Below, in pieces: positions 1-9,548 of a DNA stretch of 64,000 bases; within the stretch, counting starts at the first letter, position 1; each line of letters begins with the position of its first letter. The translations under genes and the position numbers were made by a program. The notes beneath the pieces were generated by a model that was not told the DNA's origin, did not search any database, and was given only the letters and a program-made list of their open reading frames with translations. Origin of the DNA: Glycine soja (taxonomy: Eukaryota; Streptophyta; Magnoliopsida; Fabales; Fabaceae); contig NC_041007.1 in assembly GCF_004193775.1 (NCBI RefSeq), positions 26,253,323 to 26,317,322 of the forward strand. The letters run 5' to 3'.

Positions 1-261
1 CATGGGCGCTTATACCAGCAAAGAATGAAGAGTGCATTCGACAAGAAAGTACGCTTACGCAAGTTCCATGAGGGAGACCTTGTGCTAAAGAAAATGTCCC
101 ATGCTGTCAAGGACCATCGAGGGAAGTGGGCCCCAAACTACGAAGGGCCTTTTGTTGTGAAGAGGGCTTTTTCCGGAGGAGCCCTGGTGCTTACCAACAT
201 GGATGGCGAAGAGCTACCTTCACCTGTGAATTCTGATGTCGTCAAACAATATTATGCTTAG
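1..261 (+). CDS. C-terminal tail of T1 integrase (Tat/Ogre-like Ty3-gypsy pol), partial
   Basis: The frame is open from the first base of the window and ends at TAG 259-261, so this is the last part of a polyprotein whose rest lies outside. The peptide has the hallmark of the plant Ty3-gypsy integrase C-terminal module: a basic stretch, then GDLVLKK, then GKWAPNYEGPFVV, which matches the GPY/F-type domain that follows the catalytic core and helps bind DNA. The ending NSDVVKQYYA is typical of Tat/Ogre pol termini as I remember them. The 3' LTR at 7519-9169 lies on the same strand and fits one element, T1. No break is visible in this short piece. Confidence 0.85.
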   Translation, partial: HGRLYQQRMKSAFDKKVRLRKFHEGDLVLKKMSHAVKDHRGKWAPNYEGPFVVKRAFSGGALVLTNMDGEELPSPVNSDVVKQYYA

Positions 262-2341
262 AAGCTGGGGCAATTAAGGATGTCGCTGCATGTTCTTTAT
301 CTTTATGCGTTTTCTGGATTTTCCCCAGGGATTTCCTGTCTGTTGTATCTCTCGTTACAATCTTTCAAAGAAATGAACGTGGATTCGAGGCTTTAGTCCT
401 CACGTTAGTTTCAAACCTTGCGTTAATCTGTGATCACCTGAGCCCTTCCGCTCAGTTCATGGGATGCCCCAAGCGCTTAATTAGAATTGAACCTGAGCCA
501 ACTTTCCCTAAATTTGCTGCGTTTGAAAACATTCATGCATACGCATACGCATACGCATGCATATTGTTGTGGTAAAACAGGGGTAGGATCATCTTGGGCT
601 ACCTTTTGGGGTAGAGACAAAACATGAATGGCAGAAACCAATCAAGGTAAGGTAATGACGCGGTCAAGATTGGTCATACCTGGTTGTTTATTACTTGCAG
701 GTACTTAAGGACGGATGCAAGTGGGGATGGGGTCACGACCGACCGATCGTTGCCCCTTCTCTGTGCGAAACAAGCAGAGAATGTCGCTGCAAGGCAGCCC
801 CGTATCCTTTGTATTTTGCAGCTTTCTTTTACTATTTGTTTGTTTTAAAAAGTAAAAATAATTAATCAAGTTAGGCAAGATGCTAATCCATGAGAAGGGA
901 GGGGACATGGTTAATGTTCCCCTCAAAAAAAAAAAATGTGCAGGTTAGCTCGCCTAGGCGAGCCACCCCTGCACCAAAATATAAGAATGACGAAAGGGGG
1001 GACATTTTTGCATTCAAAAACTTCCTTTCCCCCCTTTTCAAAAGCCATACCCACGGGATTGACAAGTTTGCAGCCCTAGGGTCATCCTTTTTCGCATTTT
1101 TTGATTCCGTTTTGCGCTTTTGTTCATCACCAACAAGTAAGTGTTCCATCCCTAAGCTTTCTAGCTTTTCATTGGTGTATTTTGATCTCCTTTTGGTGCT
1201 CTAAATTGTGGGAATGTGCTCAAATATATGGGGCAATTTTGGTTTGTTTTCTTGCTTGATTAGGTTGAATTACGGGTTTGTATGGGATGGCCCTAGGCCT
1301 ATAATGCATTTTGGAACGATGGGACATGCCACATTGTCCCCGTTCTCTTGCTATTGACGCCTAAACGCGCGCCCACCAAGTGTTCGGTGAAATGCCTCAA
1401 TGGCATTAGCGCGTGACTTTTGTAAGGAAACAACCCATGGGGCATTTTGGTTTGTACATATTTTCTATTTTTGGAATATGTATTCATTCCCGAAAAAGGC
1501 TAGAGTAATTGCCCCACATATATCCTAGACCTAGGAACTAAAATTTTATGCAAAAAGAACACAAGTGGGGGTGCATATTGGGTAAAGTTACCCTTTTTGG
1601 CCAGCAGTCAGCTATGGGCCACGCTACAATAATTTCCCTACGCCTAGATGTTTAGGAATTTTGCTCGTCATGAATGTGTAGGTTTAGAATAGGTAGCAAA
1701 ATACCTTTGGCAATTTACACTTTGGGTATGATAGCAAAATACTTGGATGTATGTACATATAATTTTTTGGTAGTCAAAATGTCTCACAAAAAATATATAT
1801 AAATATGTTGCATGTTATGTAAAGAAAATACATTACAAAAAAAATATATACCTTTTAATTTGAATACAATTTTAGTCAGCAAAGGAAAATATACTTGAAT
1901 TTGCATGCGGCTTTAGGTAGCAAAAACTTGAAAAGGGCATGAAATGTAGCACCTTATTGTGTAGATAGTCAAGATTCATCATGAAGTTTGTGTATGTATA
2001 GGTATTAGGAATACCAAGATGTGCACATGTGCAATTTTTGGTACCCCAAAATGCTTTGAGTATGCATGTATGTAAATTCAGCCAAGGAGATGTGTGTGAT
2101 GTAAGTAACAAATACACCTTGGAAGTACATGTAAATAATCTAGGTAACGAAGCTGCCTTGATTGTATATGGGTGCATTTTTCTTAGTTAATAGAATGTCT
2201 TGTGCAAGTGAACGTTCGTAAGGAAATATGCGCATAAGCTTGCTCTAAATTTACATTGATGTTTGTATTTATGGGAGGAGGTTGTATGCCATTTTTGTTT
2301 TAAGAGTAGTGTCCCACTGGTAAAACTAACTTTCCAAATGT
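262..2341 (+). other. Post-integrase spacer of T1
   Basis: About 2 kb of noncoding DNA between the integrase stop and the extra ORF. It holds a short ACGCAT run near 540-560, a perfect 16-bp palindrome at 948-963 and a strong GTAAGT donor at 1137. The AT-rich part (1740-2340) could be intronic. Small ORFs on both strands show no recognisable domain and are taken as chance. Confidence 0.6.
948..1142 (+). promoter_or_regulatory. Possible internal promoter and splice donor of T1
   Basis: GCTCGCCTAGGCGAGC (948-963) is a perfect palindrome, followed by TATAAG at 980 and GTAAGT at 1137-1142. The order copies that in the Tat/Ogre LTRs, where GCTCGCCTGGGCGAGC precedes TATAAATA by about 30 bp and GTAAGT follows about 200 bp on. 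Spacings here are 17 bp and about 155 bp. By inference it could start a transcript whose spliced leader feeds the ORF at 2357. A polypyrimidine stretch before 2310 could supply an acceptor. No expression evidence is available. Confidence 0.4.
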
Positions 2342-2356
2342 TTGCCTTCGCGGGAA

Positions 2357-3605
2357 ATGGCCCCGAGGAAGCTTGCCTCAAAGAGGTCCAGGAAGGACAA
2401 GGCAGCCGAAGAAACTAGTTCCGCTCCGGAGTATGACAGTCACCGCTTTAGGAGCGCTGTACACCAGCAGCGCTTCGAGGCCATCAAGGGATGGTCGTTT
2501 CTCCGGGAGCGACGCGTCCAGCTCAGGGACGACGAGTATACTGATTTCCAGGAGGAAATAGGGCGCCGGCGGTGGGCACCACTGGTTACTCCCATGGCCA
2601 AGTTTGATCCAGAAATAGTCCTTGAGTTTTATGCCAATGCTTGGCCAACAGAGGAGGGCGTGCGTGACATGAGATCCTGGGTAAGGGGTCAGTGGATCCC
2701 GTTTGATGCCGACGCTATCGGCCAACTCCTTGGATATCCGTTGGTGTTGGAAGAGGGCCAGGAATGTGAGTATGGCCAGAGGAGGAACCGGTCTGATGGG
2801 TTCGATGAGGAGGCCATCGCCCAGCTGCTATGTATACCGGGGCAGGATTTTGCCCGGACTGCTGCAGGGAGGCGAGTGCGAATCATGCGCACCAACATGA
2901 CCACCCTGACCCAGATATGGATGACGTTGCTCCTCAGCAACATCCTGCCCACCGATCATAATTCCGACCTTCCCATGCCGAAGTGTCAGCTGGTGTACCC
3001 CATCCTGACACGGATGAGCATCCATGTGCCTCAGTTGATCGCTGATGCCATCTATATTTTTGCAGGTATGGCGCCCACTAGGCACCCTTTGGACCCAGAT
3101 GAGTCCAACAGGGCCCTGGGATTTCCCGCACTAATCACAGGACTCTGCCAGTCGTTCGGAGTCCCCGTTGCACCTACTAAAGTGATTCGGCCGCCCATCA
3201 CCCGGGCTTTTATTGAGAAGTACTGTACCCAGAGACAGGCTCAGGGTGATGCTCCACAGGCCGCAGGCGCGCCACCACCACCTCATCAGGCTGGCCAGGT
3301 TGGGGCATTTGACATGGAGCAGTATTTACGGCATTTGGTTCGCCAGCAGGCGGCCAACCACCGAGCACATGTACAGACCCATGATTGTCTGTACCAGATG
3401 AGCCTTAGCATGCAGAGCCAGGGCTTCGCTTCTTTTTCATGCCCTACCCCAGACCAGTTCAGGGCAGAGGTTGCATGGCCCGGGATTGGCCCGAGGCCCA
3501 AGCGGGAGAGGCGCCCCCAGAAGCTCCCGGCGATGGAGAGGAGGCCCACGAGGACGAGGAGATGGCCGATCTGCTTGACTTCTTGGGAGGGAGTGGAGAT
3601 ACGTG
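2357..3605 (+). pseudogene. Extra post-integrase ORF of T1, 'putative plant transposon protein' domain
   Basis: The ATG at 2357 is the first in frame; the frame also extends 15 bases upstream to a TTG. After a basic N-terminus (residues 1-20) comes a roughly 270-residue region with the pattern of the plant putative transposon protein family (Pfam PF20167, from memory): FYANAWP, an RGQWIPFDADAIGQLLGYPL block, then LLLSNILPTDH and a helix ending IADAIYIFAG. A Pro/Ala-rich linker and a Gln/His-rich segment follow. The function is unknown; such ORFs lie after integrase in Tat and Athila elements. A one-base loss in the GGG run near 3481 appears to shift the frame: the alternative frame continues as an acidic Glu/Asp-rich tail ending at TGA 3603-3605, whereas the open frame runs on to 3682 with an unlikely Arg-rich then hydrophobic tail. 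Confidence 0.7.
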
Positions 3606-5315
3606 ACTGGGAGATCCCCAGATTCATGTTTTCTTTCATATTTCTTTTATCATTTTTATGCTATGTTATTATTTTGACTTGAGAGACTAATGTTTGTTTT
3701 TGTTGTTTCGATTGTCATTTGTACAGCGCATACATTTTTGTTTAGATTGTTGCGTTAGTATTTATATATCATTACTATCGATGACATTTGAAATTCTGGA
3801 ACCGTGTAGAGTTCTTCGTTTAGGAACATCGTCCAAAAATATATATGTAAAATAAACAAAAATCATGATAAAAATAAAAATAGAAAAGAAAAAAAATGAA
3901 ATGGAAAAGAGAACAAAAGGGAAAAAAGGAGAGCAAGTAAAGAAAAAGAGAGCAAATAAGGAAAAAAGAAAGCAAGTAAGGAAAAAGGTGGAAAAAGAGA
4001 AAATAAGTTGTCTAGTTAAAAACCGACATGCTTTTGAAAAGAGATGATTTCCAACTTTTCTTTGAAAAAAAATTCATTGATCATAACCGATTTTTGAAGA
4101 GAAAAACGTGTCTACACCTGAAGGGTGAATGCTGTGAAAATTTCCCCAGACGCCCGAAAGGGACTTGGAGGAATGCACAAATTGATAAAAGAACATATTT
4201 TGGAAAATTGGGTTGATTTAAAATAGAGGAAATGAATCCTGAGCCCTAGCATCACATGACCATAAAAATTTGACACTTGAGCGTCCGCATAGGTGCATGC
4301 ATGACCAGTTTTGCATAAAATTTCCAAATCATCATTTTTGCATTTGTGTCATGGAAATAATGTGGGGCATCCCTTTTATCCTTGAACCAAACCAAGCCCT
4401 GACATGTATCGTGTCTAGCCATTCTACAAGCTTTGAGCCAAAATCCTGACTCACCATAAACCTTGACCCAGGGTGAGAATGTCAATCCTTACCCTCGGAA
4501 GCGAAAAGAATAGAAGGAAGGTTTCCAATCAAAGAGAAAGCAAAAAAGAAAAGAAGGAAAATTCCCAATCAAAGAGTGGGAGAAAGCAAAAAGAAAAGAA
4601 AGAAAATTCCCAGATGAGTCCAGATGGGAGAAAGTAAAAAAGGAAGAAGAAGAAGGAAAGAAAGCTCCTGATCAGGGATCAAAAGAAAACAGAAGAAATG
4701 TGCAGAAAGGTCTTTGGACCGGACAATATCTGAACAATACAGAATTGTCACCAAATGAACAAAAAGAAGGAAAGGAAACCACGACCTAAAATGGTCTTCT
4801 CCCTTTGATTACCAACCAAAATCCCGTGCGCTAGCGACTTTTTTCGCCCCGCACTAAACAAAAAAAAACAGAAAAAGAAAAAGCCAGAAAAATCAAAAGC
4901 CAAAAACACACAAAAGCCGAAAAAACCACCAAAAGAACCCATTCCCAAGGGAAGTCCTATTGATCCATGATCACGCATGTAATTTTTGATTTGATAGGAA
5001 ATAATTTGCAAAGTCAAGTCATGACATATCTATGGTTCGGAATTAGGATGAAAACACTTACCTGTGCGAGATTGATACACTTTGAGTGGATTTCTTCTAT
5101 TTTTGTCGAACCCAGTGTTTCCTCTAAATGGTCATTTAGAAACGAAATGCTAGCATCCAAAATCTCATTTATGGTTATGGGGGGATCCCATCAGCAGACT
5201 CTCCTTCCCTGGTAGACGCATTGTTTGTCACTCAAAAAACGCATATGCTGCTCTAAACAGTTGGAATATTTGTCTCTTTGCTAAAGCATGTTTGCATTTT
5301 AGTGGAGAAAACACC
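3606..5315 (+). other. T1 3' untranslated region with purine-rich tracts
   Basis: No supported gene. The + strand is strikingly purine-rich and pyrimidine-poor at about 3862-4015, 4495-4720 and 4855-4930, made of AAAG/GAAA-like words. Such long A/G-rich stretches are known between the last ORF and the polypurine tract of large Tat-type elements. The short lysine-rich ORFs here simply reflect this composition. Confidence 0.6.
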
Positions 5316-5670
5316 GAGACTTTTTCAAGTCTCACAAGTTATCCAGAACTACGTAGGTCTGAGTTCCTCATTGGAGGATACGTAGGAGCAAGAGCCTCGC
5401 TTTTGTCGACCACACCGCCTTTTGTTGCCATGACCCAAGAGCTGGTAGCCCGCGGAGACACCTTACGGTTATTCGCACCTCGTCATTCAGTGACCCCAAG
5501 TGTGATTGACGAGCAGAGGCCAATGTGGTCATCTGCGCCCTTTCCGGAGATGTCAGCATCTTCCGATGGAGACTTTTCAAGTCTCACAAGTTATCTAGAA
5601 CTACGTAGGTCTGAGTTCCTCATTGGAGGATACGTAGGAGCAAGAGCCTTGCTTTTGTCGGCCGCCCCAT
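5316..5670 (+). repeat. Two direct copies (about 253 bp apart) of a hairpin plus TACGTA element
   Basis: Starts at 5316 and 5569. Each copy has a small hairpin (GAGACTT, loop, AAGTCTC), then CTACGTAG (5349; 5601), a TCCTC/GAGGA mini-stem, TACGTAG (5379; 5631) and a GTCG(A/G)CC tail. The CTACGTAG...TACGTAG part is the same element found in the U5 part of all four Tat/Ogre LTRs, but here it lies in the 3' UTR outside the LTR. Confidence 0.8.
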
Positions 5671-5699
5671 AATCTTTGTCATACTGACCCTGAGGTCAT

Positions 5700-6465
5700 G
5701 TGACATGCACCCTTGTGTCATCCAGAGGCGGCGGGCCGATGATACGCGGAGTACCTTACGGTTATCCGCACCCTTTGTCATCCAGAGGCGGCGGGCCGAT
5801 GACAAGCAGAGACAAATTTGGTCATTCTGCACCTTGTATCATCCAGAGGCGGCGGGCCGATGATACGCGGAGATACCTTACGTTATCCGCACCCTTTTGT
5901 CATCCAGAGGCGGCGGGCCCGATGACAAGCAGAGACAAAATTTGGTCATTCTGCACCCTTGTGTCATCCAGAGGCGGCGGGCCCAATGATACGCGGAGAT
6001 ACCTTACAGTTATATGCACCCTTTTGTCATCCAGAGGTGGCGGGCCCGATGACAAGCAGAGACAAAATTTGGTCATTCTGCACCCTTGTATCATCCAGAG
6101 GCGGCAGGCCCGATGATACGCGGAGATACCTTACGGTTATCCGCACCCTTTTGTCATCCAGAGGCGGCGGGCCCGATGACAAGCAGAGACAAAATTTGGT
6201 CATTCTGCACCCTTGTATCATCCAGAGGCGGCGGGCCCGATGATACGCGGAGATACCTTACGGTTATCCGCACCCTTTTGTCATCCAGAGGCGGCGGGCC
6301 CGATGACAAGCAGAGACAAAATTTGGTCATTCTGCACCCTTGTATCATCCAGAGGCGGTGGGCCCGATGATACGCGGAGATACCTTACGGTTATCCGCAC
6401 CCTTGTGTCATCTAGAGGCGGCGGGCCCGATGATACGCGGAAATACCCGAGTGGTTATCCGTATA
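5700..6465 (+). repeat. Tandem array, 127-bp unit, about six copies
   Basis: The marker AAGCAGAGACAAA recurs at 5804, 5927, 6054, 6181 and 6308, giving steps of 123, 127, 127 and 127. Each unit is two diverged halves of about 62-65 bp, both holding CATCCAGAGGCGGCGGGCCC followed by GATGACAAGC or GATGATACGC. This is a higher-order repeat in which the dimer was amplified. ORFs called on both strands across it are by-products of a 127-bp period. It sits in the T1 3' UTR, a region known in Tat/Ogre elements to be hypervariable and able to seed satellites. Confidence 0.92.
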
Positions 6466-6540
6466 AAAATTCTTTTGCTATCTGTAAGACAGAACGCTTG
6501 ATAGCATGCAGAGGCTGACATAGTCTTCTGCACCTTTTGT

Positions 6541-7500
6541 TCCTCCGGGAACAACAAGTCATTTACATGCGGAAATTTCATGGTCGCCCGCGACTCTCGT
6601 CAACCGAGAGGAGCGAAATTAGTGTCATACACTAATTTTCGTCCGGGGACCTTTGCTTGATGACATGCGACCTCTCTTTGGTCCTTGTGAGGTGCTTGGC
6701 ACCCATCATTAGGCGATTTGTGAAATTCCGGGAACGACAAGTCATGGTCACCCGCGACTCTCGTCAACCGAGAGGAGCGAAATTAGTGTCATACCCTAAT
6801 TTTCGTCCGGGGACCTTTGCTTGATGACATGCGACCTTTCTTTGGTCCTTGTGAGGTGCTTGGCATCCATCATTAGGCGATTTGTGAAATTCCGGGAACG
6901 ACAAGTCATGGTCACCCGCGACTCTCGTCAACCGAGAGGAGCGAAATTAGTGTCATACCCTAATTTTCGTACGGGGACCTTTGCTTGATGACATGCGACC
7001 TTTCTTTGGTCCTTGTGAGGTGCTTGGCATCCATCATTAGGCGATTTGTGAAATTCCGGGAACGACAAGTCATGGTCACCCGCGACTCTCGTCAACCGAG
7101 AGGAGCGAAATTAGTGTCATACACTAATTTTCGTCCGGGGACCTTTGCTTGATGACATGCGACCTTTCTTTGGTCCTTGTGAGGTGCTTGGCACCCATCA
7201 TTAGGCGATTTGTGAAATTCCGGGAACGACAAGTCATGGTCACCCGCGACTCTCGTCAACCGAGAGGAGCGAAATTAGTGTCATACCCTAATTTTCGTCC
7301 GGGGACCTTTGCTTGATGACATGCGACCTTTCTTTGGTCCTTGTGAGGTGCTTGGCACCCATCATTAGGCAATTTGTGAAAATCCGGGAACAACAAGTCA
7401 TTTGCATGTGGAGATTTTATGGTCACCCGCGACTCTCGTCAAATCGAGAGGAACGAAATTAGTGTCTTATCTTTACTTTCCTTTTATCTCCAATTAAAGA
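6541..7500 (+). repeat. Tandem array, 164-bp unit, about six copies, spanning the UTR/LTR junction sequence
   Basis: The marker TTCCGGGAACGACAAGTCAT starts at 6726, 6890, 7054 and 7218, with a variant at 7382; all steps are exactly 164. Each unit contains TGTCATACC(A)CTAATTTTCGTCCGG and the next ~110 bp of the LTR start, joined to ~55 bp of UTR (CCCGCGACTCTCGTCAACCG and onward). The array is therefore a multiplied copy of the boundary between the 3' UTR and the LTR, lying directly before the true polypurine tract and LTR at 7501-7519. The first and last units carry extra sequence (ACATGCGGAAATTT-like). Confidence 0.92.
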
Positions 7501-7518
7501 CAAGTAAAGAGGGGCAAC
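7501..7518 (+). other. Polypurine tract of T1
   Basis: CAAGTAAAGAGGGGCAAC abuts the LTR start TGTCATACCC. It would prime plus-strand DNA synthesis. The 164-bp units upstream contain LTR starts without this AAAGAGGGG tract, so this is the functional boundary. Confidence 0.8.
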
Positions 7519-7973
7519 TGTCATACCCTAATTTCGTCCGGGGACCTTTGCTTGATGACATGCGACCTTTCTTTGGTCCTTGTGAGGTGCTTGGCATCCA
7601 TCATTAGGCAATTTGTGAAATTCCAGGACATGCCGAAAAACCAAAAAAATATTGATGCACAATCCGTAAGTTTCCGTGACACACCGGAAATCAAATGGAA
7701 GCATCGTTGCATAATTAAGTGAGGTTCCATAACATTCCGTAAGTCAAAAAGGGGATGATTATGTAATCCGCAAGGTTCCGTAACATTACGGAAAGAAAAC
7801 AAGTATCGTTACGAAATTCGTAAGTTTCCGTAACTTTACGAAAAAAGAATCACCAAAAAAAAAACAGAGGGGGGTGTACTTAGTAAAAATGGGGGTGCAC
7901 ATAGCACCCAGGCCCACTTGGGCCCTCCAGAATATTCCTCCAAAAGGTTGTTGCTTCTGGAGGAAGCAACCTG

Positions 7974-8025
7974 GCTCGCCTGGGCGAGCTGGGCGGCAAC
8001 CACCTCCCCTATTTTGCTATAAATA
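7974..8025 (+). promoter_or_regulatory. Core promoter of T1 LTR
   Basis: GCTCGCC-TG-GGCGAGC (7974-7989) lies 28 bases before TATAAATA (8018-8025), which is followed by GGGGAGGAAG. The same pair occurs at 25595/25639 and 60006/60050, and a decayed form on the minus strand around 20422-20480. Transcription would start about 25-35 bp beyond the TATA box; that is inference from plant promoters. Confidence 0.75.
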
Positions 8026-8234
8026 GGGGAGGAAGTGAAGAAGAAAAGGGTTCAGCCCCTTAGGCACTTCTCTCTCTTTCGAATTGGCTTGGATAAATTG
8101 TTTCCGTGAATAAAATCTAAGCCGAGGCGCTTCCGAAACGTTTCCGTAACGTTTTCCGTGAGGAATTTCGCAAAGGTTTCAACCGTTCTTCGACGTTCTT
8201 CATTCGTTCTTCATCGTTCTTCGATCTTCAACGG

Positions 8235-8240
8235 GTAAGT
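8235..8240 (+). other. Candidate 5' splice site in T1 LTR leader
   Basis: CAACGG|GTAAGTACC. Equivalent donors occur at 25846-25851 (+), 20217-20222 (-) and 60255-60260 (+), always 200-217 bp after the TATA box and just after CGTTCTTC-type repeats. Ogre elements are known to be spliced elsewhere (between protease and RT); a leader intron is my inference. Confidence 0.5.
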
Positions 8241-8711
8241 ACCTCGAACCAAGCTTTTCGATTCATTCTATGTACCCGTAGTGGTCAACATTGTGTTTCA
8301 TGCATTTTTATTCTCGTTTTGTTTACTTTTTATACCCCCTCTAGACGTGCTTAAGCCATTTTACTTAAGTCATTTCTCGCTTAACTTAAAAATAAAATCA
8401 ATTTCCACCAAACGTTTGAATTGTATTATCCGTTAACTTTGGTTAAAATAAATTCCGACCGTTCGGTCGTGCCGTAACCACGTTGGAAATCAAAAAAGAG
8501 GTAAAAAAATAATATAAAAATCAAAAAAACATCTTTTAGCAAAATAAAGCGGAGAATCAATCGGACGTTTTCTCTTTGGGATTTCTCATTCTTAATCGAA
8601 TTGACTAATAACTAAAGTGAAACTAAGGCTAAAATCAACTCGCCTAGTCAAGCTCGTCCACAAAAATAGGTTTTTGGAGTTTGTCATTTCAAATTCTCAT
8701 TAAGTAAAATG

Positions 8712-8827
8712 GATCATTTTCAAGGTCCAACGCCTTAAAATGATCACCTCTTAAGTAAAAAAGAATCACTTGATAAGAAAGAACTACGTAGGTCTGATTT
8801 TCTCATCCCAAATTGAGGAATACGTAG
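8712..8827 (+). promoter_or_regulatory. Conserved RNA hairpin plus TACGTA-bracketed hairpin in T1 LTR
   Basis: Arm GATCATTTT(c)AAGG 8712-8725, loop TCCAACG, arm CCTTAAAATGATC 8733-8745: 13 pairs with one bulged C. Then CTACGTAG (8784) and TACGTAG (8821) flank a short CTCA/TGAG stem. Homologous parts in the other LTRs keep the loop while the stem bases change together, which argues for selection on RNA structure. Confidence 0.55.
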
Positions 8828-9169
8828 GAGCAAAGGGAAACACCCTTGTCGACCACAAAAAGAGAAAAATATAAAAAGGGTATAAAGGATATAAGGACAT
8901 AAAAGGGAACTAAAAATCAAAAGTCATGTTTGCACATTCGATTAAAGGCTGCCGTCCCTTGGGACGGACGTATGGGGTGCTAACACCTTCCCCGTGCGTA
9001 AATACAACTCCCGAACCTTTCACTTAAAAGTTCGTAGATCGCGTCTTTTCCGGTTTTTCTGACGTTTTCCTCAAATAAACGTTGGTGGCGACTCCGCGCG
9101 TATTCCTTTCGTGGAACACGCATCCCACGAGTCACGCGTCGCCCTCCCGCCGAAGGGTAGGTTGCGACA

Positions 9170-9548
9170 GAGACACAATCAATCAAATGTTTTTTTTTCT
9201 TTTATTTTGAAACTTATAATTTTGAACTTTACTCGTCGTTTTACGGCACCACCACCAATGTGCAGGACGAGTAATCTCTGATTGAACGGTATTGGAAGTC
9301 AAAAAACATATGAGCATAGGTCGCTTGAGCAAACAAACCAATGGCTTGCACCCATATTCCAGTGGAAGCAAAGGTGTAATTATGAGAGGATGAGGGACAA
9401 AGATGTCAAATTTATCCATTTTATTTAGCATGGTAACTGTAGTTTACAATAATGGCAAAAACTTAAAAATCCTGATGAGTCATTAGAGACATCTAACAAC
9501 AGCTTTCAAAATTGCCCCATGTGTGGTGTCGCTTGTCAATGTTAGGAT
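9170..9548 (-). other. T2 post-zinc-finger region, unassigned
   Basis: This continues, on the minus strand, from the T2 gag zinc-finger segment and is cut off at the T1 LTR end (9169). I see stops in all frames and no recognisable domain. The abrupt head-to-head junction of a + LTR with a - gag marks an insertion or rearrangement. Confidence 0.45.

Larger units (their letters stand above)
7519..9169 (+). mobile_element. 3' LTR of T1 (Tat/Ogre-like), 1651 bp
   Basis: Runs TGTCATACCC...GGTTGCGACA. U3 holds inverted repeats of the TTCCGTAACATTACGGAA type (about 7745-7800), a GTTGCTTC/GAAGCAAC inverted repeat near 7950, a GC-rich inverted repeat (7974-7989) and TATAAATA (8018). Downstream are CGTTCTTC-like repeats (8180-8225), a GTAAGT donor (8235), a covarying hairpin (8712-8745), a TACGTA element (8784-8827) and a U5 end with the tract GTTGGTGGCGACTCCGCGCG. 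Related LTRs lie at 19174-21141 (-), 25145-26930 (+) and 59532-61156 (+). After 9169 the sequence changes to minus-strand T2 DNA. Confidence 0.88.

Noticed and set aside
890..1204. 104-codon open frame as a small gene
   Set aside because: No domain, and it overlaps the palindrome, TATA-like box and donor; better explained as leader DNA.
3606..3682. Hydrophobic C-terminus after the T1 extra ORF, suggesting an env-like membrane anchor
   Set aside because: It appears only after a probable 1-bp frameshift near 3481; the alternative frame gives an acidic soluble tail ending at 3605.
5700..6520. Open frames of 64-138 codons on both strands repeating themselves
   Set aside because: They are by-products of the 127-bp period; the peptides repeat with frame changes and show no domain.
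5700..7500. Regularly spaced repeats resembling a CRISPR array
   Set aside because: Units are 127 and 164 bp and abut with no unique spacers, the genome is a plant, and the units match LTR/UTR sequence.
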